Of a stretch of 64,000 bases of DNA, positions 34,723 through 46,260 are shown one piece after another (positions within the stretch are counted from its first letter, which is position 1; each line of letters opens with the position of its first letter). The notes below the pieces were generated by a model. The model saw only the letters and a list, made by a program, of their open reading frames with translations, had not been told where the DNA came from and ran no database searches. The stretch comes from Dipteronia dyeriana (taxonomy: Eukaryota; Streptophyta; Magnoliopsida; Sapindales; Sapindaceae), in NCBI GenBank assembly GCA_032871835.1, contig CM065298.1:77094154-77158153 (forward strand), given 5' to 3'. Position numbers and translations under genes: made by a program.

Positions 34723-34798
34723 AAATCGTGGTTGGTGCATTTTGCCTCCACCAAGGTCTCAAATCGTGGTTGGTGCATTTTGCCTCCACCAAGGTCTC
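34723..34798. repeat. 38-bp exact tandem duplication in the X1 LTR
   Basis: 34,723-34,760 is repeated exactly at 34,761-34,798 (aaatcgtggttggtgcattt...). The short X element has this segment once per LTR, so the duplication is private to this copy. Confidence 0.9.
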
Positions 34799-35017
34799 AC
34801 TAGAATTGACCGCTTCCTATGTTGCGGTCCATGCGCCGTGTCCGCACTGTTGTCCACACCGTGGTTTCTTACGAAATTCGTTTCTTAATTCTTCTTTGGT
34901 CTTCAAGCCTCCCTTAAACACAATCTCCTACTTCCAAACGTTTTCCATATCTCTAGAAAGTCTCAACATTAGTGAATCCTGTTTGGTAACCATTGGGAAT
35001 ACGAGCCATACCCAACT

Positions 35018-35349
35018 TGAGCGAGAGTTGTCTTGCCTACTCCAATCCCCACAATGGAATGATGGAGATTCCATCTTAATTACTTACATCCTTCAACAGT
35101 AACTCAAGTATTGGATCTTGAATTCTTGATCTTCTTTCCTACCATAAACGTGAGGTTCAGTCAAAGAAGTTGTTGGCATTCTTTGATCTCTAACTTTGTT
35201 GAACCATCCTTATGAATTCTTTCTCAAATCTAGGTTGTTTTTCTGTGCTACTACATCTTGCAATCTCTTAGTGATATTCTTTATCTTATACCCTATCTTC
35301 ATATTGAACTTAAAAGATTGCGGGTTAAAATCGGTACAGCAAGTAAAAT
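35018..35349 (-). pseudogene. CC-NB-LRR resistance gene, linker and P-loop fragment (piece 2 of 4)
   Basis: The minus strand reads TCCTDFNPQSFKFNMKIGYK, IKNITKRLQDVVAQKNNLDL, RKNS, stop, GWFNKVRDQRMPTTSLTEPH, VYGRKEDQE, and after a frame change SIVGIGVGKTTLAQ. The last is the NB-ARC P-loop (normally GMGGVGKTTLAQ), with one Gly missing. The family uses it to bind ATP/ADP as a switch. The frame is cut at 35,017 by X1 just after the P-loop, and at 35,349/35,350 by Copia-C. The CC domain continues at 44,671 on the far side of Copia-C. Confidence 0.9.
35345..35349. repeat. Target site duplication AAAAT, left copy (Copia-C)
   Basis: AAAAT directly before the LTR start at 35,350, repeated exactly at 44,666-44,670 directly after the right LTR end. 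Confidence 0.95.
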
Positions 35350-36748
35350 TGTTGGGGTTTATGCCCTAAGCATGTAATTTGTAAATGGATTTATGAAGTA
35401 AATAAAAGGAAATGTTCAATTCATTATGTTATGTTATTTATTTTATAAACTTGTGTACATATTAAAATCCTGGATTGCCGGATGTAATCTCGAACTGTGT
35501 ATATGAGTGTCATATATGGATGGATACAGTAAGAGACGGGCAATCTAAAGAGTCCATAGATAGCAAATAAAGCTGGGTACTTTATTTGTGGTTCATCTAT
35601 AGCTGTTGTCCATTCCACAATATACAGTGATTCTATCCTGCATCATTCATATGAGATATGGGAATGGAGGCACCTTGTATGATGTGACCATATAGGACTG
35701 GGACATGATCTATATAAATCTCACACCAAGATCCGTTTACCGATGAGATTCATATATGTCAACTTATAATGGCTATATATGGGTGATCTTAATCCTGAGT
35801 GTCTTATTGACTCCTTCAGGTTAGATCGTGGTCTTTGATATACCATGGGTGAGGTTAGATGCATTTCCTGATCAATATACTATGTATGTTGGGATTGCGG
35901 TTTGGCTTATGGCTGAGAATTTTTGTACACAATAGTGGAATCCACTTCTTCTTGTGAGAAGTAGATGGTAGTTCCCTTAAGGGTTGATTCGGGGCTTGGA
36001 CAATATGAGCGGTCTCCTAATTCCGTGAGGAAATAGGATTTATTGTCTAATAGAGAATCAATGGTACTTAAATGATATATGTAATTAGAGGGTATAACGG
36101 ACATTATGACCCAGCTCTAATTATGAACTACTGTGGAGGATCACACCATATGTAATAGCTATATCGATGAACACTGAGTTGTATCGGTCTGTGTAAAAAT
36201 GTATGCAATTGAGAGAGTCCAGCTTCGGGTTTTTAGTGGAATAACACCGGAGTTAATATTCAAAGAATATTAATTAAAGAGTTTAATTAATGATTCTGAG
36301 GATTATTGGAGCTCAAAATACTGTGGGTCCATTAGGTCCCCTTGCTAGCCCGATTGATTTAGGTAACAAGGGTCACGGTTAATTAATTGGATTGTCCAAT
36401 TAATTGTATTACGAAAGTGACACGTATTTATTCGGGAATTAATTAAATAATGAGATTATTTAATTAATGTATAATGGTGATTTAATAAATTAAATAATAA
36501 GATTATTTAATTATGTTATTAATCACTAAATGGAGGTGTATGTTGATATTTATTTTCGAATAAATAAGATAATATGATTATTTTATTTTATTAAATTAAA
36601 TATTTAATTTTTGAATATAAATAGTTTGAATTCAAATAAAATCAAATAAAAGATATTAGATTTTTTTTATTTGAAAATTTTAAAAAATCAAATTAGAATT
36701 GATCAATTTTTTTTTAATTTAAATATTATATATATGATATATATTATT

Positions 36749-36812
<64 letters not shown>

Positions 36813-37278
36813 TCTTTAGTGTGTGCAAGTCATTGCACCAAGAAGAAGAAAATAAAATAACTGTTATTTTATTTTTTTAACTACTAGAATTATTCTAGAT
36901 AGTTTTTTTTTTAAGAAGAAATAGTTTCTTCATTTGTTTTTCTCTACACCCACGATCCTAAGTTTCTGAGAACCGTCACGCGCCCACACGCAGTTACTAG
37001 TCTCGGGAATAGCTAGGAAGATCAGTGATACAGACCAGGAGCATATTGAAAAGTGAAGGAGCCTCTAAATGTTGGTAAACTTATTAATATACTTTTTTAT
37101 TATTGATTACAATTTCCTGTATTTATATATATTTTTTATTAGTGTAATAATTTTTATATGTATTTGTTTCATAAATAAATAAGATCCCAAGTTCATTGGT
37201 CCCAGATACAGATTACGATATGTATAAAAATTTCGAAAACCCGTTTTCACTATGCGACAGGTGAATTTGGTTCCTACA
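35350..37278 (+). repeat. Copia-C left (5') LTR
   Basis: 1,929 bp, TGTTGGGG...CCTACA. It contains a (TA)n run at about 36,752-36,810 that is absent from the right LTR, where an A-rich aacaaaaaacaaaaac tract stands instead. Confidence 0.95.
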
Positions 37279-37293
37279 ATTGCTATCAGAGCC

Positions 37294-38848
37294 AGTTTTA
37301 TTTTCGGAACATGAAATTGTTTCGATGCTCCTGTATGTATGATTTTGTAGGCACTATTTAAATTGACTGTATGATGTTTTTGTATGTATATTAAATTTTT
37401 TAATTTACAAAAACATGATTGATCGTTAATTATACGATACTGTGGATTTAGGGTTTATGGGTTGGAATATTATTTTTTTGTTTATTTTTTTGTTTTTCTG
37501 TAATTGTATTGTAAAAAAAAATGTAACCTATATTGAAGACCTAGAAAAATCACGAAGAAGGATTCATGAGATGAATCGGAGTGACTTGAAGAGACTGAAA
37601 GACTCGAAAATTACAAGAAGACCAAGGAATACCTAGGGAGTATTTTTTGTAATTTTAGATTCTAATTTTTTTTTAGGTTAAATTATCCACAGTACTTGGT
37701 CAATTCATGTATGTTTTATATTATGTGATGATAAAAGTATTGGCATGCATACGTAAATTATTTAGATTAGATGTGTCTACATAAATATATTTGATATGTC
37801 ATACATGCATCATAGCCTGATATTTTATGTATTTTTTTTAATGTGATTAAAATGGGTAAATACATAAATTGGCTATGAAAATGAGATTAGTTTTTTTTAA
37901 AATTGTTAAAAAACTTGATAATTCTCATTAATATTAGTCTAGTTATTAAAGAGTTTAATAAGTTAGATTAATAAGGTCATTTATAGTAATTAGGATTAAT
38001 ATGATTAATTTCCTAAAAATAAATGAACCGAATAATGTGTTAGAGTTTTAATAGTTAAAACTTGGTAAACACTTTCATAATAATCTGAGCTTAGTAAATA
38101 GTTTACAAAGACTTAGATTATTCACTAATAGATTATATTTTTAATTGTTAAAAATCATTAATAATTTATTAGTTAATTAGAACTTGTTTCTAATAATGAA
38201 TTAGTTAATGCACTAGATAACTTGATTAAAGTTAGCCGTTTGATCCTGTAGAGTCTAGGTGCATTAACGGATAATAGAAAACCCTAGTTTTAAAATAGTG
38301 AGTGGGAGAGAGATATATGACACATATATCCCGCGGTCTCCATCATTAGTTCAACACCGTGAGATCCGAGTGGAGCCTCGTGACGACTTTGCTTTCGTCC
38401 TCCCTAAGGAGGGTTTCCACAAAAGTCAATACCAAGGTTGACTTCCTAACGGATAAGATTTCTGAGGGTATTTCGGGATTGACCTACCCTAAGACGGCAA
38501 TTCTCGAGTTAAGCTCGTGAGATCTGAAATGGTGGGTTACACTCACGAAGGTTATGATTAAGTTTGTAAATTAAAAACCTGACTGAATAAACGATGGTTG
38601 AATGATATGGAATAAGAGTTATTCTAGAATATCATTTGATTGAGAATGTCTCGGTCCAACATGCAAATATTTGACCGACCTTAAGGCGTCACTTTTTTGT
38701 GGTATGTTGGATTGTCGTGGTATAGTAACTATTTTTTAGGGTAGTTCTAGTTCGATAAACATGTTCATACATCATGTTTAAATTTATACCAAAACACTAG
38801 CACTTGTTTTAAATCAATGACTGAATGAATGTTTTATTTATTTCAGCA
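37294..38848 (+). other. Copia-C 5' leader
   Basis: About 1.55 kb between PBS and gag with no domain-bearing frame. It contains a short hairpin-like gtcctccctaaggagggttt (38,398) and a mildly GC-richer block at 38,330-38,560. Confidence 0.6.
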
Positions 38849-39680
38849 ATGTCTTCTACATTACTTCAAATTCTCGTAAACGACAAATTAACTGGCGATA
38901 AATACACTAAGTGGAAACTTAATATTAATGCAATTTTGGTCACTAAAGACCTCAAGTTTGTGCTTACGGAGGAATGTCCTCCAGTGCCTACTGCCAATGC
39001 CACATAAATTGTTCGTGAGGCATATCAGTGATGGGTCTTATCTAATGAGAAGACCCGAACATATCTGTTGGCATCTATGACAGACGTGCTTGTCACAAAG
39101 CACGAATCAATGACTTCAGCATTCGAAATCATGGAGTCATTGCAAGCTATGTTCGAGTTGCCCTCTGAGCAAAAGCGACACGAAGCTGTTCATTCCGCTA
39201 TGCTTGCTCGCATGAAGGAAGGAACGTCAGTTCGGGAACATGTCCTGAGCATGATGTCATACTTCAACACGGTAGAAGTCAATGGTGAGGCCATTGACAA
39301 ACCCAGTCAGGTGAGCATCATATTGACGACTCTTCCAAAGAGTTTCGACCAGTTTAAAAGCAACTACGGGATGGACAAGTTAAAGTTCAGTCTTACACAG
39401 TTGCTCAATAAGCTCTCTACCTTTGAGTCCTTGATTAAGGACAACAAAGGCAAGACCGGTGAGGTAAATGTTGCTGAACCATCTTCCTCTAATAATAATA
39501 AGAGGAAGAGGTCCGTTAGGAAGGCAAAAGGAAAGCCTAAACCCAAGAAAGCCCAAAGCAAAAAGAAAGGCACCTCCACTGACCAAGACAAAGGAAAATG
39601 TTTCCTGTAACAAGGTCGGGCACTGGAAGAGGAACTGTCTTCAGTACCTAGAGGAGGTAGCCAAGAAGAAAAACATGAAA
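38849..39680 (+). pseudogene. Copia-C gag
   Basis: ATG at 38,849 gives MSSTLLQILVNDKLTGDKYT and KWKLNINAILVTKDLKF, then a TAA at 39,004. The frame resumes with LASMTDVLVTKHESMTSAFE, IMESLQAMFELPSEQKRHEA and a lysine-rich tail. The zinc knuckle (SCNKVGHWKRNC) is in another frame, so a frameshift lies near 39,600. This UBN2-type gag would form the particle that packages element RNA. It is interrupted by at least two stops and one frameshift. Confidence 0.9.
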
Positions 39681-42600
39681 AGTAAATATGATTTACTTGT
39701 TCTTGAATCTTATTTAGTGGAAGATGATTCTTCACCCTGGATAGTTGATTCAGGGGCCACTAATCATGTTTGTTCTTCTTTGCAGTGGACTGATTCTTGG
39801 ACACAGCTAGAGGAGAGAGCCTTCTCAATACGTGTGGGGTCAAGAGATGTCGTGTCGGCACGAGCAGCGTAATTAGATTACATTTTTGTAATAATTATAT
39901 ATTGTTGGACAATGTATTTTATATTCCTGGATTTACACGGAATTTGATTTCCGTTTCTAAGTTGTTAAAACAAAAATATTTTGTTTCTTTTAATAATAAG
40001 TCTGTTATTATTGGAAAGAATGATCTGAATATTTGTTCAGGAATTAATGAAAACAATTTGTATGTATTAAGACCGTTAATACATACTACATTGCTTAACA
40101 ACGAAATGTTTAAGGTTGAAAAACCAAAAACTAAACGACATAAGATTTCTCCAGATAATGACACGTATCTCTGGCATCTAAGGCTTGATCATATCAACCT
40201 TGACAGGATAGACAGATTAGTAAAAATCGGACCTTTAAGTGAGTTAAAGGTTGGCACCTTACCTGTCTGTGAATATTGTCTGGAAGGTAAGATGACTAAG
40301 AGACCTTTTACTGGAAAAGGGCTTAGAGCTAAAGAACCGCTAGAGCTTATACATACAGACGTCTGCTGACCGATGAATGTTAAAGTTATGGGTGGTTATG
40401 AGTATTATGTCACCTTTATAAATGACTACTCAAGATACAGATACGTCTACCTGATGCAACGAAAGTTGGGAACATTTGAAAATTTTTAAGAATTTCGAGT
40501 TGAAGTTGAGAATCAATTAGGTAGGACTATCAAGTCACTACGATCGGATCATGGAGGTGAGTACCTTAACCAAGAGTTTGAAGACTTCATGGTCAAGCAT
40601 GGGATAGTTTCCCAACTCACAGCTCCCGGTACACCTCAGCAAAATAGTGTAGCGGAGAGGAGAAATAGAACCCTAATGGAAATGGTGAGATCTATGATTA
40701 GTTTCTCATCATTACCAAATTCCTTCTGGGGATATGCGTTACAAACAACGGCATACATTTTGAATGTAATGCCATCCAAATCTGTTCGTAAGACTCCCCT
40801 AAAGTTGTGGAATGGTCGAGTTTGCGATATTTTTACATATGGGGGTGTCCAGCACACGTGCTGAAGAATAAAACTGGAAAGCTAGACTCCAAGTCTGTTG
40901 TCTACCTATTTGTAGGATACTCTAAGGAGACCAGAGGTGGACACTTCTATAGTCCCGAAGATAACAAAGTATTTGTATCGACAAATGCAACGTTTCATTA
41001 GGACAATTACATTAGTGACCATAAACCTCGTTCCAAGATTGTATTAAATGAGTTGAAGCTTGGTGAGACTAGTGCTTCATCAAAGAGAGTTATTGATCCA
41101 CAAACATGTGAGAGTTAGATGGTTCTTGATCATGATACACTACCACCTAGACGTAGTGAAAGGGTTGTGAGACAACCTGAACGCTATTTAGCTAAAGGTG
41201 AGGGACAAGGTGTTGTCTCTGCTGATAGTATGGATGATCCATTGACATTTAAGAATGCAATGGAAGATCCTGATAAAGAGGAATGACTTAAATCCATGAA
41301 TCTTGAAATGGAGTCCATGTACTTTAACTCAGTCTAGGATCTTGTAGACTTACTGGATGGGGTAAAACCCATTAGGTGTAAGTGGATCTACAAGAGAAAG
41401 AGAATAGTAGACGGAAAGGTAGAAGCTTTCAAGGCAAGGCTAGTGGCCAAGGGTTATACCTAGAAAGAGGGCGTCGATTATGAAGAGACCTTCTCGCCAG
41501 TAGCCATGTTTAAGTCTAGTAGGATTCTCTTATCCATTGCTGCCTATTTTGATTATGAAATTTGGCAAATGGATGTCAAGATTGCATTCTTAAATGGCAA
41601 TCTTGATGAGAGCATCTATATGATGCAACCAGAGGGATTCGTGTCTCCAGATCAAGAGTAAAAGGTTTGCAAGCTGCAAAGGTCCATCTATGGACTTAAA
41701 CAAGCATCTAGATCTTGGAACATTAGGTTTGATGATATGATCAAAACCTATGGCTTTAAGCAGAACGTCGATGAGCCTTATGTCTACAAGCGCATCATTG
41801 ATAAAAAAGTAGTTTTCTTGGTCCTATACGTAGATGATATCCTACTCATTGGGAATGATGTGGGAGTGTTGTCTGATGTAAAATGAAAGATTTGAGAGAG
41901 GCAAGTTATGTTCTAGGGATCCAACTTATAAGGGATAGTAAGAACAAACTTATAGCACTGTCTCAGGCATCATATATCGATAAGATTCTTGTGCGATTTT
42001 CGATGCAGAACTTCAAGAAATGTAATTTACCTTCTAGACATGGAGTTCACTTGTCTAGGGAACAGTGTCCTAAGACACCTCAAGAAGTTGAGGATATGAG
42101 ACGTGTTCCCTATGCATCAGCAGTAGGTAGTCTTATGTATGTTATGTTATGCATGAGACCGAACATCTGCTATGCAATGGGAGTAGTCAACAGATACCAG
42201 TCTAACTCAGGATTGGATCATTGGGTTGCTGTCAAAACTATTCTCAAGTATCTTCGGAGAACAAGAAATTATATGCTAGTGTTTTCCAGACAGGATTTGA
42301 TCCCGTTAGGATACACGGATTCTGATTTTCAATCAGACAGATTCTAGAAAATCCATGTCTGGATCAGTATTCACCTTGGGTGGTGGAGCTATTGTGAGGA
42401 GAAGTATCAAGCAATCTTGCATTGTTGACTCCATCATGGAAGCCGAATATGTAACTGCTTATGAAGCTGCTAAAGAGGTCGTTTGGCTTCGTAAGTTCTT
42501 GAGTGATCTGGAAGTTGTTCCAGACCTGGATAAGCCTATCACACTTTATTGTGATAACAGTGGTGTTGTGGCCAATTCCAAAGAACCAAGAAGCCACAGG

Positions 42601-42760
42601 AGAGGGAAGCATATAGATAGAAAGTATCATCTCATCTGAGAGATTGTGTAGAGAGGAGATGTGATCGTCACCAAGATAGCCTCACAAGACAATCATGCCA
42701 ATCCATTTACGAAGACCTTACCGGCTAAAGTGTTTTCGGGTCACATGCCTCACATGCTTT
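39681..42760 (+). pseudogene. Copia-C pol: protease, integrase, reverse transcriptase, RNase H
   Basis: Protease: WIVDSGATNHVCSS (about 39,738). Pre-integrase zinc region: DTYLWHLRLDHINLDRIDRL and CEYCLEGKMTKRPF. Integrase core: IHTDVC, FINDYSRYRYVYLM, LRSDHGGEYLNQEFEDFMVK, AERRNRTLMEMVRSMISFSS. RT: IRCKWIYKRKRIVDGKV, WQMDVKIAFLNGNLDESIYM and an intact YVDDILLIGND near 41,827. RNase H: YTDSDFQ, ESIMEAEYVTAYEAAKEVVW (E seen as D) and SHRRGKHIDRKYHL. The catalytic residues I could find are kept, but stops (for example 40,368, 40,489, 41,284, 41,463, 41,659) and frameshifts (near 39,870, 41,884 and 42,345) break the polyprotein. Confidence 0.92.
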
Positions 42761-42776
42761 AGTGCAAGTGGGAGAT

Positions 42777-44665
42777 TGTTGGGGTTTATGCCCTAAGCAT
42801 GTAATTTGTAAATGGATTTATGAAGTAAATAAAAGGAAAGGTTCAATTCATTATGTTATGTTATTTATTTTATAAACTTGTATACATATTAACATCCTGG
42901 ATTGCCGGATGTAATCTCAAACTGTGTATATGTGTGTCATATACAAATGGATACAGTAAGAGACATGCAATCTAAAGAGTCCATAGATAGCAAATAAAGC
43001 TTGGTACTTTATTTGTGGTTAATCTATAGCTGTTGTCCATTCCACAATGTACAGTGATTCTATCCTGCATCATTCATATGAGATATGGGAATGGAGGCAC
43101 CTTGTATGATGTGATCATATAGGACTGGGCCATGATCTATATGAATCTCACACAGAGATCCGTTTACCGATGAGATTTATATATATCAACTAATGATGGC
43201 TATATATGGGTGATCTTAATCCTGAGTGTCTTATCGACTCCTTCAGGTTAGATCGTGGCCTTTGATAGACTATGAGTGAGGTTAGATGCATTTCCTGATT
43301 AATAACTCCGTATGTTGGGATTGCGGTTTGGCTTGTGGCTGAGAATGTTTGTACACAATAGTGGAATCCACTTTTTCTTGTGAGAAGTAGATGGTAGTTC
43401 CCTTAAGGGTTGATTCGGGGCTTAAACAATATGAGCGCTCTCCTAATTCCGTGAGGAAATAGGATTTATTATCCATTAGAGAATCAATGGTACTTAAATG
43501 ATATATATAATTAGAGGGGTATAACGGACATTTTGACCCAGCTCTAATTATGAACTATTGTGGAGGATCACACCATATGTAATAGCTATATCGATGGACA
43601 CCGAGTTGTATCGGTCTGTGTAAAAACGTCTACAGTTGAGAGAGTCCAGATTCGGGTTTTTAGTGGAATAACACTGGAGTTAATATTCAAAGAATATTAA
43701 TTAAAGATTTTAATTAATGATTCTGAGGATTATTGGAGCTTAAAATGTTGTGGGTCCATTAGGTCCCCTTGCTAGCCCCGATCGATTTAGGTAACAAGGG
43801 TCACTGTTAATTAATTGGATTGTCCAATTAATTGTATTACGAAAGTGACACGTATTTATTCGGAAATTAATTAAATAATGAGATTATTTAATTAATGTAT
43901 AATGGTGATTTAATAAATTAAATAATAAGATTATTTAATTATGTTATTAATCACTAAATGGAGGGTGTATGTTGATATTTATTTTTGAATAAAATAAGGT
44001 AATATTTTTATTTTATTTTATTAAATTAAATTTTTAATTTTTGAATTTAAATTGTTTGAATTCAAATAAAATCAAATAAAAGATATGAGATATATTTTAT
44101 TTGAAAATTTTTAAAAATCAAATTAGATTTGATCAGTTTTTTTTTAATTTAAATATTATATATGTGATATATATTATTTAAAAACAAAAAACAAAAACAT
44201 TTTTTGGTATTTAGTGTGTGCAAGTCATTGCACCAAGAAGAAGGAAATAAAATAAACTATTTTTTTTAACTACTAGAATCGTTCTAGGTAGTTTTTTCTT
44301 AAGAAGAAATAGTTTCTTCATTTGTTTTTCTCTACACCCTCCATCCTAAGTTTCTGTGAACCGTGATGTGCCCGCACGCAGTTACTAGTCCCAGGAATAG
44401 GTAGGAAGATCAGTGGTACAGACCAAGAGCATATTAAAAAGTGAAGGAGCCTCCAAACATTGGTAAACTTATTAATATACTTTTTTATTATTGATTACAA
44501 TTTCCTGTATTTACATATATATTTTATTAATGTAATAATTTTTATATGTATTTGTTCAAAAATAAATACGATCCCAAGTTCATTGGTCCCATATATAGAT
44601 TACGATCTGTATAAAAATTTCAAAAACCCGTTTCCGCTGCGCGACCGGTTTATTTGGTTCCTACA
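42777..44665 (+). repeat. Copia-C right (3') LTR
   Basis: 1,889 bp, TGTTGGGG...CCTACA, near-identical in most blocks to 35,350-37,278. Followed directly by the AAAAT duplication and NB-LRR coding sequence. Confidence 0.95.
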
Positions 44666-44670
44666 AAAAT

Positions 44671-44996
44671 GATCATGTGTACCTTACTTGTACTGGCTTC
44701 AGATTCATGAGACAACTTTTTCTCTAAACCCTTGGTTGCAAACTCGTCCAATATGTCTTATACATCAAAAGCCAAAATTTTAAGATCAACAAGCCACCTT
44801 TTCACAAACTTGTTGGTTATCTATTTCTCATCTGCATCTTCAAGCACTGCATAAATCTTCGTCAACATGTTCTCCCACTTCTTGAGATCAGCTTGGATTT
44901 GCTCCTGTCGTGCAAAACTTAACAGTTTAGTGAAGCCAATTTCTTGATCAACAAATCAACGACCACAGTTACAACTGCCTCCCTAATGACAAACAT
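44671..44996 (-). pseudogene. CC-NB-LRR resistance gene, N-terminal coiled-coil (Rx-type) domain (piece 1 of 4)
   Basis: The ATG at 44,996-44,994 opens MFVIREAVVTVVVDLLIKKL, AS. After a frameshift near 44,922 it reads LLSFARQEQIQADLKKWENM, LTKIYAVLEDADEK, stop, ITNKFVKRWLVDLKILAFDV, stop, DILDEFATKGLEKKLSHESE, ASTSKVHMI. This is the classic CC (Rx_N) domain of RPP13-like 1 proteins, including the conserved W.VDL..LA.D..DILDEFAT motif. It runs straight into the Copia-C target duplication, beyond which the linker continues at 35,349. This is the true start of the gene on the minus strand. Confidence 0.92.
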
Positions 44997-45597
44997 GGTC
45001 GTTCCTTGGAAACTGTGATAAATGGAAATGGTTAGATGAGAATTAAAAAGATAAGTATTAGGTTTTTTGGTTTTTATGTGGGAAAATTTGTGTATGTGTA
45101 GGTTATTATACATGTTATAACAACTAATAGAGACATGACACATCAATTTTGAAAAATTATATTACTTTTATGAGAATTTAGGACTAAAATTAATAATTTC
45201 AATTATATATTTATATATATATATAATCCAAATTTTCAATTGATTTATTTTTAACTAATTGTTTAGTTAAGATTATTTTTTTAAAAAGTAAATATATAAA
45301 TAATAATTTTTATTTTTTCTATATTGTTTACTATTTTTTTTTTAACATTTCGGTTATGGAATTTAGAAATATATTTTTAATATTAACTCTTTTTAATGAT
45401 TTTTAAAAGTCAATTATTCTTGACGGTTTTTAAATATCAACGGTTTTTTTTATGGTTTTTAAATGGTGAAAATTGCTAAAAATAACCACAATTATTATGA
45501 AATTTTTGTTTTTAACCACATACGAAAATTTATTTGTTAATAGCCATTTTTTTAAGAAATTACTTGAATGTCCCCATATAAAAATCATCCCCAACCA

Positions 45598-45830
45598 TTT
45601 TCTCTCTCTTCTCTCTTTTTTTTCTCTCTCTTTTCCTCTCTCTCCCCGATTTCTCTCTCTCCTTTCCTCTCTCTCTCCCCGATCCCTCTCTCTCGCCGGC
45701 GAACCGTTGCTGGCCTCCTCTCTCTCTCACCCAACCTCTCTTCTCTTTCCCCGTAGCTCTCTCTCTCTCTTCTTTCTCTCTCTCTTTCACTCACATCTCT
45801 TTCTCTCTCCTTTCCTTTCTCTCTCACATG
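45598..45830. repeat. CT-rich (TCTC/CCTCTC) tract
   Basis: Almost pure pyrimidine on the + strand, built of ctctctc and ctttcc blocks. The open frames across it on both strands are products of this simple repeat. Confidence 0.9.
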
Positions 45831-45959
45831 TCGTCGATGGCTTGTTGGAGTGCCGTCGCATGGGCTTCACGACCGTCCAGCAACACCGTCGAGCTCCCCC
45901 TCCGTTGACGATTAGATCTACTGAAAAAATGGAAAGAAAACGAAATATTAGAAACCCAG

Positions 45960-46260
45960 AACATTACAAGTTAAAACATTTCAATTTAGTCAACATTTCA
46001 AGTTTCAACATTTCAAGTTTCAACATTTCAATTTAGACAACATTTCAAGTTTCAAAATTTGAAAACGAAGAACTTAAAAACCCATAACATTTTAAGTTTC
46101 AACTTTCAATTTAGTCAAGACTTCAAGTTTCAACATTTCAATTTAAGCAAGATTTCAAGTTTCAAAATTTCATTTTTTTTAAAAAGATTTCAAGTTTCAA
46201 GTTCCTAGCCGTGATTTCAAGTTTGGTTCCAGATTTTAGTCATGATTTCAAGTTTTCTTT
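45960..46260. repeat. Degenerate short-unit array (atttcaagtttcaac-like)
   Basis: About 15- to 16-base units such as catttcaagtttcaa and catttcaatttagtcaa repeat many times with drift towards the right (gatttcaagttt). Confidence 0.8.

Larger units (their letters stand above)
32847..35017 (-). mobile_element. Family-X element X1: truncated Tnt1-like Copia element
   Basis: Minus orientation. The 5' LTR is 34,041-35,017, the PBS 34,022-34,038 (GGTATCAGAGCCTGGTT on the minus strand), the gag remnant about 34,000-33,220, the polypurine-like AAAAGGGATAAT sits at 32,885-32,898, and the 3' LTR stub is 32,847-32,884 (starting TGTTAGGTATGACTCG). The LTR matches that of the short element at 50,030-52,936 in inverse orientation (for example gttaaggagaaatcct near 34,500 against aggatttctccttaac). 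It inserted at the P-loop codons of the NB-LRR gene. The deletion that removed most of the 3' LTR also removed the NB-ARC core. Confidence 0.8.
35350..44665 (+). mobile_element. Copia-C: full-length Ty1/Copia retrotransposon, 9,316 bp
   Basis: Parts in order: LTR 35,350-37,278; PBS from 37,279 (ATTGCTATCAGAGCC, one base off the usual TTGGTATCAGAGCC); leader to 38,848; gag 38,849-39,680; pol to about 42,760; PPT GCAAGTGGGAGAT at 42,764-42,776; LTR 42,777-44,665. A perfect AAAAT target duplication flanks it. Structure is complete but the coding frame has many stops. It lies within the NB-LRR gene between the CC domain and the linker. Confidence 0.97.

Noticed and set aside
34981..35017. GYGSYSQWLPN-like peptide shared at 32,850 and 34,990, first read as part of the resistance gene
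   Set aside because: It is the end of the family-X LTR (TGTTAGGTATGACTCG...) at both places and not NB-LRR coding.
45473..46036. 187-codon ORF and antisense arginine/glutamate-rich ORFs at 45.6-45.8 kb
   Set aside because: Entirely explained by the CT-rich simple repeat and the short-unit array.
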